Source of the DNA: Ditylenchus dipsaci
Taxonomy: Eukaryota > Nematoda > Chromadorea > Rhabditida > Anguinidae
Reading direction: 5' to 3'
Assembly (NCBI GenBank): GCA_004194705.1
Contig: SADC01000061.1
Location: 242,139-306,138, forward strand
Length of the DNA: 64,000 nucleotides
Below, piece after piece: positions 21,276-32,996 of the stretch. A program made the translations under genes and the position numbers. The notes under the pieces were generated by a model, which was given only the letters and a program-made list of their open reading frames with translations, searched no databases and was not told where the DNA came from. Numbering within the stretch: position 1 is the first letter of the stretch; every line of letters begins with the position of its first letter.

Positions 21276-23185
21276 ATGTCTATCGAAGAAAGCCCGTCTT
21301 CCATTCAAGAAATACAGCCAAATTCTCGAAAACGCTTGCGAAGTACAATATGGGACAATAACGCCGAGGAAAAGGATATCCATGGAAACAAGCTGATGAA
21401 ATGCAAGGAGTGTTCAACGGTAAATATTTTTAGAAGCAAGGCCCTGTGTTGACTTCATTTGTATAGAAGCTATCCGCATACAAAAATGTTCTCGACAGGC
21501 ACTGGCAGAATGCACACAGGGATAAGATGCAGACACCGAAGAAAATCTTAGCTGCTGTTGATCCGGAAAAGAAGGAGCCAGTCACAAGGTTAGTTCTAGA
21601 TAGAATTCGGGATGTGCGATACGTGCGGACACAGAATTCATTCTGCAGGAATTCGGCCTCCAAGTTGAAAGCATGTTCAAAGTTGTGACCGATGAAGCCA
21701 TTAATATGTCGAAAGCCTTTAAAGACATCTTTGAAGGTTTCTTAATTATTTTTTAAATTTTGTGTCTCTCATAGCTTCTTTTAGTTGATGTAAACCTACG
21801 ATTCTTGGATGATGAAGATGATCGAAATTTTCATGATGAATCAGACGATGAAGAATTGCCGGAGGCAGAGTTGGTCGTCGAGTTGGTTCCATCGCTTTTT
21901 TCAGATCAAAATAAGAAGTTTAGATCCGCATTCCCATTGCGCCTCAAGTGTTTCGCTCATTCTCTACAGCTGGTGATTGTCGACATGTATAAGAAGTACG
22001 CCATGCCAAACTCGGCCTACTCAAAGATGACCACGCTGATTAATCATTTTGGAAAATCACCACTTGCCTCACAGGTAATTTTATGGAATTTTGAAGATCT
22101 TTATTAGATAGAATTAGGAGCTAAAAGCAGCAACAAGAGTTGTATTCTCGTCAACCGCGAAAACCCGTTGGTCTTCACAAATCGTACTGCTGAAACAATT
22201 TCTAGAAGCAGAACAGACCGTGGTGGCAATTGCAAGGGCAAAGGGTATTGATCTACCAACGCGACGTGAATTCCAGGTTCGTGAAACTACTTTTGACCCC
22301 GTACACAAATTTATATCTCATTTATTTTAAGTTTCTACACCAGATCTATAGTCTGATGAAAATTTTCATTGATGTTCTTCAAAGAGTGCAAGCAGAAAAG
22401 ACAGTGACAATCTCTCTTGGATATGGCTATTTGAAAATATTCTCCAAATCGATATTAAATTTCAAGGTATTTTTTTATTTTTAGTATACTCTACGAGGCA
22501 CCTTCAGGAAAAGTTCCCGACTTCCTGTGAGCTTGCGAATGGTCTACAAGAAATCATGGATAAGCGATTCCAGTGCTTCATGAACGCTAACTGTCTTGAG
22601 TTCGATCCAATTTTCATGGTCGCTGCTATGCTCGATCCAAACACTGCTTTCCAGCTTACCGATGAAGATTACCTCATTGCTCTCAGCTCTGTTAAGATTA
22701 TGGTGACGATTTTTTGCGTTTGGAGCTAATAATTAAGAAACATGAATCTAGATTCGAATTCGACAGCCAGAATCAAACGAAAATCTTCCTGAGAACAGAT
22801 TGCTTGATGCGACTCTGGACCAGCTAATGACTGAATATGCAATGGAGCAAACAAGTCTGAGAAAACAGAAAGAACCGGACGGATGCCATGCCTGGTTGTC
22901 ACAAATTTTCCAAAGAGTGGTCGCATGAACCCATTTGGCAAGTCAAAAATCGACGCTCTGAAGTATTGGTCCAGCCTAATTGATCGGTTCGTTCTGACAT
23001 CTTGTGTTATTTAAAATTCTATATATATTGCTTGTTTTGGTAGCGACCTGTACTAAGCAGGGTAAGTCTGTCTGTATTGTTTCAAGCGCACCGGTTTCTC
23101 ACAGGCTGGATGAACTGCAAGTCATCGAAAACAGACCAGGATTGTTGAATCGCAATTGTTTATTATTGCGTTCAAAAATAAATTA
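21276..23185 (+). CDS. hAT-superfamily transposase (BED finger), multi-exon
   Basis: DNA transposase. Start ATG at 21276 follows a TTTTAG acceptor-like site. Exons: 21276-21419, 21467-21588, about 21645-21735, 21800-22073, 22123-22275, about 22495-22700, 22750-22830 and 22930-22985. Seen: a BED zinc finger split by an intron (KCKECS, then KLSAYKNVLDRHWQNAH), VVTDEAINMSKAF (the V-T-D-x-x-x-N-M hAT catalytic region), PLRLKCFAHSLQLVI (C-F-A-H-x-L-Q-L-V, typical of hAT), KTRWSSQIVLLKQF, AAMLDP and KIDALKYWSSLI (dimerisation entry). Small frame problems occur after 22830, and the E-R-x-F-S motif is not clear. I do not see terminal inverted repeats, so it could be a domesticated or decayed copy. 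Confidence 0.8.
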
Positions 23186-23199
23186 ACCCTGCTCGTAAT

Positions 23200-24290
23200 A
23201 AATTTGGTTTAGCAAGTCACTCCGAAACTGTGGGGAGAATCTCAGATTGCCTTTTTATCGCCGCGATTAGAAACACGAGTGAGCTTGATTTGAAGGATGT
23301 TGAGTCATTCAAGAGAAAAAAAATCGTAAAAAATCGGCTAAAAACCATCGTTTTTGGAATAATCGCAGGCGCCTTAAAAGGCCTGGCGCTAGAGCTCCGC
23401 CGGCGAAAATTTAAGCGCGCGCGGTTAAATAATCCTGGTGTCAGATCAAGACCTTGGCAGTTACGATCGACGAAGATCAGATCGCGATCTGTGCCCACCT
23501 CTGGTTGTTGTTAGAGGTTTCTTAGCTTTGCAGTTATTCCGATATCTTTTGATTCTCTTTTAAAACTATCGTTTATTATTATTTTGTTAGACTTCAACTT
23601 TATCTTGTTGAGGTATTCCGATTTTCATCACTTAAATTTTAGTGCTTATTTTCACCAAAAACTATCCCCCATCTATGTTCGATCCGTTAAGCTCGATAAA
23701 ATTCATTTTCCTTCCTCATCACTGTCCTGAAGCTCGATCTATAGTTTTTCTCAATGCAAAATAAAAGCATTATTATTTGGGGAAGTATAACAAAACATAT
23801 CTTGTTCTCTCAATTCATAGAGAAGAATTGAGTGAGAGATTGTATGAATAACAAATGCCTCAGGCCTCTCTTCTTTCGGTGCTGTATTGCTGGTTCAACG
23901 AGATTTTGTTCATTCCCAATGATTCCCTATTTCTTCTCTCATTTCACTGAAGGATTGATGATGCTGACCGCAATGCGAAACAAAGCAATCAATCCAACAC
24001 AACTCCTACTTCTAACTATCCACTCATAATAGGTGGATCGCCCACAGTCTTCATTTTTAATGCTACCAGATTTATCAGTTACGACGATTATCTTTATTAA
24101 ATCACCAATGACGCCTTTATTCTGTCAATGTTTATTCTAGTTGTGTAATATTATATAAGCCGTTTAGCTTAGATTCTTCCTCCACCCATTTATCATAGTT
24201 GTTTTTAACATATGTGATCCAATTAATTTTCTTCAAGTGTGTCACTGCACTACCTCGATTAAAACATGAGAGACCACTATTTTAAGCTTC
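23200..24290. other. no supported gene
   Basis: An open frame at 23230-23514 (94 codons, basic, C-terminal CC) is the only longer one and is overlapped by an equally long frame on the minus strand. It is locally richer in G+C (GGCGCCTTAAAAGGCCTGG) than its surroundings. 23515-24290 is AT-rich without a recognisable gene or repeat. Confidence 0.5.
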
Positions 24291-24294
24291 TTAA

Positions 24295-24520
24295 AGGTCA
24301 TACCCACGCTAATAAGAGGTGATACCCGGGAATTCAAAATTTTTCCTAATCATTAATCTTCTGTTCGAATTTATTAAACCTTAATTTCTAACAAACTAAC
24401 CCTAAAATTAAATTCTAGGTCTTTTTTTATTGATAACCAAGTTGAAAATTTGTACAGAAGTTTAAAGAGGAAAATTTTTTGAATTCCGGGCACCACCTCT
24501 ATTAGCGTGGGCATGCCCCT
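24295..24520. mobile_element. TTAA-type MITE with GCCCACGC words
   Basis: TTAA-AGGTCATACCCACGCTAA on the left and TTAGCGTGGGCATGCCCCT-TGAA on the right; inner GAGGTG...CCCGGGAATTCAAAA is inverted as TTTTTTGAATTCCGGGCACC. The right TTAA has decayed to TGAA. Confidence 0.78.
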
Positions 24521-24612
24521 TGAAAGTCAAGATTGTTGACTTCCTTCTGTCTGCTTTCATGAACGTTTTGTGGTTAAAATTGAAAATTTACAATGCAATG
24601 ATAAAGACTATC

Positions 24613-24863
24613 ATACCGTATTTCCTGTAATAAGGCGGCATGCCGCCTTATTTTTCAAACCTCTGAAAATCCGAAAAATTCGAATGCGATCTCGAGATTT
24701 TGGGTGCTCAACCAAAATATAAAAATTAGAATCGGTGAGCTCGTGGAGTTAAGAAAACGCATCAAACAGATAAGCAAACTATTTAATCTGCTCCGAGATA
24801 TAGACCCTCGAATTCGGGGGTGCCGCATTATTAGAGGTGCCACCTTATTACAGGAATACGGTA
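24613..24863. mobile_element. TACCGTATT-family MITE, GGCGGCATGCCGCC palindrome
   Basis: Termini TACCGTATTTCCTGTAATA and TTACAGGAATACGGTA; note the G in CTGTAA is matched by C in TTACAG. Internal palindrome AAGGCGGCATGCCGCCTT. Core as in the two other full copies. Confidence 0.9.
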
Positions 24864-25107
24864 AATGTTTAATTCAATCATATATAACTGTGATTTGGAA
24901 CTCTTTTTTGGAAAACGGGAAATGTTAATACACTTTCGCCAGTTTTGACATAAAACTCGGGGCTTTAGTTGAAGTGACAGAGTTACTTTCTGCATCAATT
25001 TGCTGTTACTTTAAGATAGAAGCAATAAATTTTGCGTAGAACTTTTTTTCATACTGCATTATTGTTTATATTACAAACCACTTGTATTTACTCTCATGGA
25101 GTTGCAG

Positions 25108-28100
25108 GGTCAAACAATGTTTGCCTCAAAAATTTTGGTGTGGCAGCCGTTCTAGGGTAACTTTTTCAATAATTTATACTTTTCGAAAAGTTCATTTATA
25201 TTTTTAGTTTTCGGAATATTGTCGGGCACAATGCGACACAAAACAATTGATGGGCAACTATTGGTGTGTTTGAAGGGAGAGTTGGACAGGAACTACGGTG
25301 CTTTGAGGAAGAAATTAAGTCGCACACAAGGTACACATCTTCCTTTGCTTGTAAAGGCTTTTTAGGTCCCCCTTTATAACGTTCACGATGATTATTTGTG
25401 TCGCTCATGAGAATTGAGGTCATCCTCTTCTTTATTAATCACTTACGCATTGCACATAAAACTAAATGTCTGGCAAATGTACTTAATTCCAACCCTTTGG
25501 GGTTTTGTATTGCATTTCGTCTAAAAACAAACTACATTTCAGACGTGCTGCTGACTCTTGCTTCTCCCAGACCATAGGAGATGCTAACCGAAATGAGAAA
25601 TGTGTGTTGGTTGGTACTGATCTAGAAGCCAAGGTTAGTTAATTGGTCAGACTGTAGGAGTTAACAATAGAAAACATTCAAGGCCAAATATAGGCCCTAT
25701 AGTTAAAAAAATTTGGCATTGACCAAATTTCAGGCATGGGATCGTAACGGTAACTAATTTACAAATGTTTTGGTTTTATTCAAAAGATTGTTGATTTTTA
25801 GGACCATTGAGGGACTGCTCCATCTGCAGAACGGTAACAGAAATTTTAAAGGGGGGGGGACTTCCTATACGCATCGCTTAGGTCAGAGGTTCGACTACCA
25901 CTGGCTGTAAAACATATTTTTTCTCCTTTATTTTTAAGTTTAGTGTCAAAATGATCCTCACACTCTTGGCTATCCAATAAGACTATCAGCACAGGCTTTT
26001 ACACATGCCGGAGCTTGTAACCAGGCTAAAATAGGCCAAATTTCCAAAAATCGATAGTTTTCGGGGGTTTCTTTGACTGGTTTCACTGAAAATTTCTGAC
26101 TTTTTTCTACAAGTCACAAGTTTCATGCACCAAAATGTAGCCAAGACTCTAGGCTTTCATTTGAGCTATCAAACAGAGAAAAAGTAGTATAAAGTTGGAG
26201 CTAGATTTCTAAAAACATCCACCTGTGTCATTATAGGCGATGCGTATAGGAAGTCCCCCTTTAATTTTTTTCGTCTATACAATATAACAAAAAAATTATT
26301 TAGTTTGCTGCTGTGCCATCAAAGCGGTTGATTTTGCAAATTTTGACATTTTTTTCTGTTTTTCAGTGTAATTTTTCAAGGTTCTCTCTACCCCAGCCGA
26401 AGATCAAAAATGTATTCGAGCACAAATAACCAAAGCTATTGCTCTGGAGGCAGACTACTGTTTGAGAAAAAAGATACCCAACTTTGCTGGCATCCCTGAA
26501 ATTCCTGACTTGGAGGAAGGTATACATAACCACGAGCAATTTTCAAAAAATAAACTTCATTTTTTCCTTTAGGCTCCTTTAACATTCGTGAGGATGTGTA
26601 TGTTCACCTTTCAGTGAGGAATTTGTCTCACCCATTTATTATGATTTAGAATCAACTCCATTTCTGACTACATTCTCATCCATAGTCGGCTTTCCTTCTG
26701 CGGAGAGTAAGTGACTATTTTTCGGGCTTCAAGAACTTAAATTTTGCACTAGAACAAATTACCGTATTCTCCCTAAGAGACGGCACTCTCCAATAGAAGC
26801 GCACACCTTGACGCCAAAACTAGGAGGCGGGGGAGGGTCAGAGAACTGCATTTGGGCACAAGTCCTTACTAAATAGTGCTAATTTAGTGCTTTTTTAGCA
26901 CTTGAAAAAGCACTATTTATTGTAGGCACTAATTTAGTGCCATTGGCACTAATACAGTGCTAGCACAAACTTTGTGTAATGAGCACAGCATAAATGGCGC
27001 TAATTTAGTGCTAAGCATGCTTTAGTGCTAAATCACGTCTCCTTATTATAAAGAATCTTCTAATTCTGATACTGGATTCGTGTCCAGCATACAGTCAAAA
27101 CTCGATTTAACGAAACTCGATACAACGAATATTAGGGTCGGAAGTTCGTTCCCACCTAGGGTCCGACACTTTTTTTACCGTCATTTTTTTAAGCTTTGAC
27201 AAATTTGTTTTGACAGTCTTGTCACAAATATCACAAGAATTTAGATTTCACCGATTATTTTTCGAAAATCCAAATTTTTTAAAGCAAAAACTCGATTTAA
27301 CGAATTTCGATTTAACGAAAACCTGTTTTTTCATCGAGTTTTTGCTTTTTTAGAGAAAATATTATAGGTTTGTAAAAAACGATCGGCAAAATTGGAATCC
27401 TTGTGATATTTGGGACAAGACTGTCAAAACAGAACTGTCAAAAGCTTGAAAAAATGGGCGTAAAGAGGTTTCGAACACGGTAACTTGGCTGGTCACTTGA
27501 ATTTCGTTAAAGGACCCTGTCTCTTCCTTATCATGGCAATTTCAAAGGTTTGAATGCGCGCGGGACCACCTAGATTTTGTCAATAATGTTTTCGAATTAT
27601 TTTTTTGTTTGCATTTGAATTTTAAACGTTATGTTCTAGTGATTATAAATCACATGACAACAGTGAAAGATATGGAGCAGTGAAAGTCGTTTAAGCTTTC
27701 CGATCTGTCATTGTCAAGCAAAGTTGGGCTCGACTAGTGATTGGTTCTAAATTTTGAAAAAATTTACTGAATTTATTTTCTAAACAATAAGCAGAAATAA
27801 AAACAATTTGAAACTATTATTGACAAATGTGTGTGGTCCCGCGCGCATTCAAACCTTACAAATTCCCATGATAAGAAGAGACAGGGTCCTTTAAATCGAT
27901 TTTCAACTGCAGTCGATTTGCATACAAAAATGTTCTCCGAATCCGGGTACTAAACGCTTGACCGTCACCATTTTGACCGTCACCATTTTGACCGTCAGCA
28001 TAATTTGACCGTCACCATTTTGACCGTCACCAATTTGACCGTCAGGAATTTTGACCGTCGTTTATATTTGACCGTCGTTTAAATTGACCGTCACCATTTT

Positions 28101-30155
28101 GACCGTCAGCATAATTTGACCGTTGCCATTTTGACCGTCGTTTGAATGTGACCGTCACTATTTTGTCTTTGGTTTTGTTTAAGATATTTATTTCGTGAAG
28201 CTTTACTTATTATTTCGTCTTCAGGCTACAAGATGAACAACGATTTCGATAGCTACGATGAAGCGGAAAATATATCCGAGTCTGAGAATGGTGAAAGCAG
28301 TGATCTCGAAAGAGAAGATGTGCAAAGCGTGCTGCGAGTCGAACCAGAAGTCGAGCTTAAATGGGTCAATTCTACTCGTAGTGACAAAAGCAAGCCGGTC
28401 TATGAAGGAGCGCTCTCTCATTCGATGCATATTCCAAAGATGAAAAGCTTGCTTTTATAAATGCGATCAGTGGAAGCAAAATGTGTCTATATCTCGTCAA
28501 AGCAAGCAATAAGTTATGTTCCGTTTTGGGTTTCATGTGGGTCATTCTGCTTCTCCTTGGCGTCCTACGAATGCTATGGTGCGTGATGAGCAAGTTCGAC
28601 TTATTACAGCATTCGCTGATATGGTAACCTTTGCCGAATTTATATTCCTTCAGGACTGGGTGAACGGTGTCATTAAACCAAGGAGGGTTGAAGATGTGAA
28701 GCGGACGGACGAATATTGCTCCAAGGTAATCGGTGGTCGGATGTCGATCCAAATAGACTGAGTAAGAAAGAATGGTGTCAGGGAGTTGTGTTGGCGTTGA
28801 AAGATGTTTGAAATGTTGTTAAACGGTTCAATAAAGTTACGGTGTTAGTCAAGTTTTATCGTCTTATTTAGTAATTGTTAGCCTGCGTTGCAAAAATGCA
28901 TCAAGATGTGTGATTCGATCGTTATCTGTTCAAAATTCCTGACGGTCAAAATGGTGACGGTCAAAATAGTGACGGTCACATTCAAACGACGGTCAAAATG
29001 GCGACGGTCAAATCATACTGACGGTCAAAGTGGCAACGGTCAAATTTAAATGACGGTCAGTTTAAACGACGGTCAAATATAAACGACGGTCAAAATTCCT
29101 GACGGTCAAATTGGTGACGGTTAAAATGGTGACGGTCAAATATGCTGACGGTCAAAATGGTGACGGTCAAGCGTTTAGTACCCCGAATCCAAAACTCCAC
29201 AAAATTTCAATTTCCTCTCAAGACAACAAACATTCAAATTCGAATTTAATAAAATTTTATGGAAAAAACGAAAATTGCGCAGATTTGGGGAAAAAGTGCC
29301 CAGTGTATGCGAAAAAATGGCCACTTCTTTGGTTTTGTGGCCAGTTTTCGTGAAAAAGGCCTCAGTTTTTAAAAAATTTGTCCAGTTTTAGTGAAGATAT
29401 GCACAGTTTTTGGCACATGTGTCGACTTCTGGATATACTGTGCTCAATAGAGTATGATGTATTTCTTTTGCCTAAGATGAAGCGTACTGTCTAAAGCTGA
29501 AACAGAAGCAGATTGATGTTCTATCATACGGTAGCCAAAATATGCAGACTTAGTCTTTAATCTAGATAATTATCACCGAACTGGACACATTTTGAAAAAC
29601 TGGGACCTTTTTCACGAAAAATGGCCACAAAACCAAAAAGTGGCCATTTTTTCGCATACACTGGCACTAACAATTTTATTGCATTTTTAACCTTAATTCA
29701 GAAAAATTTCGGGGTTCAAAAGATAGACGAGACTTGGTACCTAGAGCCGATTGGGCCAATTTTAGAGGTTATTTTTTTGTCTAAAAATTCTAAAGATGTG
29801 TTTACATACAGTCACAACTCGATATCGTATACATCCTGGGGAACGGCTTCAGGTGTAAACTATATCGAATTATACACTATATCGGATGTACACTATACCG
29901 AGTTTCGACTGTAGTCTCACAAATAAGTTCATGAAAATTTTTCGTGAAAACCAATTCGCCAAAGCAGTTTTTTAAATTTGGCTGATGTATAGCAATTCAA
30001 GCTTTTTGCATATTATTTTCATTGAAAATTCAACATGTTAAACAATGTTCATTATTTTCAACAGAAAATTTGTAGACGCAAGCCAGAGCGAGCTATTAGC
30101 ACCAGACAGTGTTTGAAGACCCCTTTCAATGGATTTATGCAAAAACATTGCTCAG
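25108..30155 (+). CDS. Cys-rich, probably secreted protein gene (unrecognised)
   Basis: Exon-like pieces 25108-25156, 25208-25332, 25543-25634, 26367-26519 and 26573-26706, possibly 30065-30155, join at GT-AG borders with matching phase. Reading gives a Cys-dense N-terminal part (QCLPQKFWC, EYCRAQC, NYWC, RCFEEEIK), then RAADSCFSQTIGDANRNEKC, a helical KAIALEADYCLRKKIPNF segment, and SPIYYDLESTP. One extra T near 25270 and one slip near 26605 are needed to keep frame. A small piece at 25802-25833 has exon borders but a stop in the expected phase. No start codon with signal peptide is visible; it may lie upstream. The Cys spacing suggests disulphides and export, but no family is recognised. 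Confidence 0.5.
25846..26272 (+). repeat. dispersed repeat (inverted partner 56030-56430)
   Basis: Begins near GGGGGGGGGACTTCCTATAC and carries GATTTTGGAAATTTGG-type words and CACAGGCTTTTACACATGCC. The same block runs in reverse at 56030-56430. It lies in an intron of the Cys-rich gene. No coding. Confidence 0.7.
26762..27035. repeat. TACCGTATT solo end and GCACTAATTTAGTGC palindrome cluster
   Basis: 26760-26800 begins like a TACCGTATT family terminus (TACCGTATTCTCCCTAAGAG) without a partner. 26870-27030 is built of the palindrome GCACTAATTTAGTGC and variants (GCACTATTT, GCACTAATACAGTGC), six to seven times. Confidence 0.75.
27092..27909. mobile_element. CAGTC-type (pogo/Tigger-like) element, interrupted
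   Basis: Left end TA-CAGTCAAAACTCGATTTAACG; right end CGTTAAATCGATTTTCAACTG appears only after the 27511-27890 insertion is taken out. The inner word GTTCGTTCCCACCTAGGGTC and GTCCGACACTTTTTT are shared with 34190-34375 and 60290-60712. Confidence 0.85.
27511..27890. mobile_element. TTAA-flanked MITE nested in the CAGTC element
   Basis: AGGACCCTGTCTCTTCCTTA and its near-perfect inverse are the ends, with TTAA at 27507-27510 and 27891-27894. Inner words GGTTTGAATGCGCGCGGGAC are inverted too. 380 bp, no ORF. piggyBac-type target. Confidence 0.92.
27945..29183. mobile_element. foldback element with TTTTGACCGTCA arm repeats
   Basis: Ends GGGTACTAAACGCTTGACC and GGTCAAGCGTTTAGTACCC are inverted and flanked by CGAATCC (27938-27944; 29184-29190), a probable 7-8-bp target duplication. 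Each arm holds 12-14 copies of the fixed word GACCGTC with fillers ACCATTTT, AGCATAATTT, GTTTATATTT. The centre (28190-28860) carries an apparently expressed short gene. Confidence 0.9.
28233..28761 (+). CDS. small acidic protein carried by the foldback element (unrecognised)
   Basis: ATG at 28233 opens MNNDFDSYDEAENISESENG and an acidic N-terminus, then WVNSTRSDKSKPVYEGAL. After a shift near 28420 the frame continues FDAYSKDEKLAFINAIS; a further overlapping frame is 28516-28761. The acidic 'M-N-x(5)-Y-x-x-x-D-E-A' start resembles that inside another foldback element (50613, MNLEDRYSSPDEASS). Function unknown; possibly the remains of an element protein. No catalytic motif seen. Confidence 0.35.
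29195..29800. other. no supported gene
   Basis: AT-rich. Two stretches (29270-29400, 29580-29660) are inverted relative to each other around CACAAAACCAAA and GGCCA words (AAAATGGCCACTT), so this is another loose palindrome. The open frames here are not convincing. Confidence 0.5.
29809..29911. mobile_element. CAGTC-type MITE, 103 bp
   Basis: TA-CAGTCACAACTCGATATCG and TATACCGAGTTTCGACTG-TA. The inner word ATATCGTATACA and its complement replace the ATTTAACG word of sister copies. Confidence 0.88.
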
Positions 30156-30199
30156 GTTTGTGCTGTTTATTGGCTTGAAGGGTAAGAGATGCGCTAACG

Positions 30200-30660
30200 A
30201 ACTTGCCTGCACATAAAGGTATACCAACAACTGGATAAACTTACGACTGGATACAACGGCTAGATACACAAAAAATGTTTATGTGGGATAAGTCCCAGTG
30301 ACGCGCGAATTCTGGCAAAACATATTAAAAAAATATTTCAGACGATACTTGGGCATGCCCACTTGATTGTTTTTTGAAATATTTGCTCAAACCTAATTTA
30401 GAGACCTAAATTTGGTCAAAATAACTGAAAATGATTTACAACTATATACGGGCGCAGGGTAGCCCAGCGTATGTTCGGACGAGCTCAAATATGTTTCCCA
30501 AACTAAGAGGCATCTTTAAGTCTGTTTTGCATCTAAGCAGAATATGTATGAAAAAGTGTATCCAGTCGTTGTATCGAGTCGTAATTGTATCTGGTCGTTG
30601 TATTCAATCGTAAGTTGTATCTAATCGGAGGGTAGTCGCACATAAACCCGTATCAATCAA
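30200..30660. mobile_element. foldback element with TGTATCxxGTCGT arm repeats
   Basis: Left arm 30220-30265 (ACTGGATAAACTTACGACTG, GGATACAACGGCTAG) is inverse to the longer right arm 30545-30640 (GTATCCAGTCGTTGTATCG, then AGTCGTAATTGTATCTGG). Ends are less clear than in the other foldback elements. Confidence 0.65.
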
Positions 30661-30870
30661 AAATGCATTTCGAGAGTCTTTTTGCCCAGTTCCTGCAGGA
30701 AAACATAGTGGAATCCGGGGTGTGTAGTCTTTGCTTTTTTGTTATTTCATTGTTTAGTTTTTACGACTATAAGCAAGTTCGATGTGTTTGAGCTCCGAAC
30801 TAGGATTCTGCTATTTTTTGTTAGTGAAGCTGGTTTAAAAATTCGGCTGGAAAGTGAGGCAGGTCCCTAC

Positions 30871-30927
30871 CGGTTTAAACCGAAGGCTGAAAAAAAGAAC
30901 AAAGGAGAGAAGATACCTAAGGCATAC
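30871..30927 (+). repeat. 50-bp dispersed word TTTAAACCGAGGGCTGAAAA
   Basis: The stretch from TTTAAACCG(A)AGGCTG to GAGAAGATACCTAAGGC recurs at 31565-31622, 31667-31702 (partial), 32586-32641 and 38256-38300, and inverted as TTTCAGCCTCGGTTTAAA at 31001. Always plus-oriented except the last. No known function. Confidence 0.8.
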
Positions 30928-31318
30928 TAGGACTAACCCAGAGCTGGTGAATGGTCGTACATGTAGCCATGACCTAACCTTCCTCAAACTCAGAGATTGC
31001 ATTTTCAGCCTCGGTTTAAAGGGAGATTTGTGATTTTACCGGCGAGCTTTCGATTGCGGATTTCCATATGCGGATTCCACATTTGCGGATTTCACATTTG
31101 CAGAATCCACTTTAGAGACTCCAGAATTGCGTATCCACATTTGCGGATTTTCGCATTTGCGGATTTCACATTTGCGGATTTCCAAGTGCTGATTTTTATT
31201 TGCGGTTTACATATTTGCGGATCTTTTTTTGCGGTTTCAGCATTTGCGGATTTTCTTCTGCGGATTTCCACTATTTTCGGATTTTTATTTGCAGATAGCA
31301 AATTTTTGGTAAAGGGAC

Positions 31319-31522
31319 GTTTCAGCACTTTTTTCAAATGAAAAAAGTGCTGAAAGGCAAAAAGTGATTTTTTTGAAAAAAATTGCCTTGGTCCCCCTGT
31401 TGTTTTGAAACCTTGCTTATTGGTGGTTTCAAAACCACAGGGGGACCAAGGCAATTTTTTTCAAAAAAATCACTTTTTGCCTTTCAGCACTTTTTTCATT
31501 TGAAAAAAGTGCTGAAACGTTC
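31319..31522. repeat. long perfect hairpin
   Basis: TTCAGCACTTTTTTCA, GCAAAAAGTGATTTTTTTG, then TTGCCTTGGTCCCCCTG and GTTTTGAAACC, returning inverted. Arms ~95 bp are essentially identical, so it is recent or maintained. Confidence 0.9.
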
Positions 31523-31894
31523 ACGCACCCAAATTTTCACACATTTACATAGAAATTACATAGAAATATTAAACCGAGGGCTGAAAAAAAAGAACGAAAG
31601 AGAGAAGATACCTAGGGCCAGAGCGAAGGATGACAGCACCAACAGAGAAGAGAGCCAGAATTTTTTAAACCGAGGGCTGAAAAAAAGGAACAAAAGAATT
31701 ATTTTGAAATAAAATTTGTTGAGTACAATCCTGGCAACAAGTGATGAAAACAATTCCATCATCTAGAACCACATGTGTTCTATTTTTCAACCCCCTTGGG
31801 GCTGTAGTTCTATTAGAGAGTGTGGTTCTATTTTTCAACCCTCTGAACATATTCAATTGTTGCAGCATATGCGCCTAAATTCTTCATTTCGGAC

Positions 31895-32122
31895 CTGCTC
31901 TGGTTTAGGGGGACGCTCATTTATACTATACTTTTGATTTATTTTTGTCGCTTATGGCAGTTATGGTTATATCGATAACTTATATGAATAGTTTAATAAA
32001 TAATTTTGTTGATTAAGGTGATTATTGTCACCCCGGCCACCATAATCAACTTGATCAACCTGAAAAATAAAATATATATAGTAAAAATAGGCGTCCCCTA
32101 AACCAGAACAGGTCCCAAAACT
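31895..32122. repeat. inverted repeat GGACCTGCTCTGGTTTAGG
   Basis: GGACCTGCTCTGGTTTAGG then GGGACGC on the left, GCGTCCCCTAAACCAGAACA then GGTCC on the right; about 230 bp. Possibly a MITE in the larger element. Confidence 0.85.
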
Positions 32123-32151
32123 CATTAACACTCTAGAGTATATCTTTATTA

Positions 32152-32412
32152 CTATAAACAAATTTTCTTGCGCTTCCTCAAGATCGATTTTTGTATCTGC
32201 TCAGCCAACTTCTTCTCATCTTGCGCGAGCTTCACCTTGCCTTGACCACTCGGAACCGGCCCAACTTTCTTGAAGCAGTGAATGGCGTCGTCCCACATCT
32301 ATCGGTGGCATTGAGAACTCCGCACGATTTAAATGACTCAACGATAAGCTCCTACAAGAGATTCTCCCAGGCTTCGACAATCCATTGGAATTAGACGGCC
32401 GTTGGCGCAGCT
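32152..32412 (-). pseudogene. Tigger/pogo-type transposase, C-terminal end
   Basis: Minus strand. First part: QWIVEAWENLL, an in-frame stop, then ELIVESFKSCGVLNATD, the 'W-x-x-x-A-W ... I-x-x-S-F-x-x-C-G-I' signature that closes the DDE_1 domain of pogo/Tigger/Jerky transposases. After a one-base shift: DDAIHCFKKVGPVPSG and a basic tail ILRKRKKICL-stop. The upstream catalytic domain is missing. Many CAGTC-ended MITEs in the window have the terminus type of this superfamily. Confidence 0.72.
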
Positions 32413-32996
32413 TGAGAGTCTTAAGGGGTGTGGTTCTATTAGAGGGTGTGGTTCTAATAGAGAGTGTGGTTCTATTTCACAACCCCCTTGGGGGGTGGTT
32501 CAAATAGAGAGTGTGGTTCTATTAGAGAGAATACGGTAGCTGAATTAGCTGATATTTTTTTTCAAATTTTACATTTTGCTCTTTTAGTTAAACCAAAGGC
32601 TGAAACAAAGGAACAAAAAAGAGAAAATACCTAAGGCATTAAAATTTACAGTCAATACTCCTTTAAACACGAGGTCAATTAGCCTTACAGGCGCTTGGTT
32701 GAAATATATCAATCTTTTTGAACACTTTAAAGAAAAACTGCAGTGTATCTTCCAGGCGTGTCGGGTAATGACCAGGTAACTAAAACTAAACTAAAATCTA
32801 CCATCTCCAATGAAGAACGAAACGAAAACGTTTTTTTAACAAGTTTAATTCGAAGTGTTTGTGCTTAAAAGAAAGGCAAGATGTTATAATTGAGGGTTCC
32901 TCAGAGATATCCGACATGGGTTTACGAAAAATGGCAGAAAATTGGGCTTCGACACAAAAGTGTGACACACGCCACCATCCCCCCCCCCCGTATCAA

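Larger units (their letters stand above)
31745..32540. mobile_element. TACCGTATT-type element carrying a Tigger/pogo transposase
   Basis: Right end ...TATTAGAGAGAATACGGTA with repeated GTGTGGTTCTATTAGAGAG. Left part 31765-31840 has GAACCACATGTGTTCTA, then CAACCCCCTTGGGG and the same GTGTGGTTCTA words. The transposase fragment lies between on the minus strand. This ties the TACCGTATT MITEs to a possible helper, if the association is not by insertion. Confidence 0.6.

Noticed and set aside
27945..29183. Word-plus-spacer arms read as CRISPR arrays
   Set aside because: Spacers are 4-10 bp A/T fillers, the array is mirrored on both sides of one unit, and terminal target duplications are present.
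30997..31341. 114-codon frame rich in CGFH and CADF repeats as a repeat protein
   Set aside because: It is the translation of the TTTGCGGAT word array of the foldback arm; the same applies to frames at 33550, 57851, 59040 and 61077.
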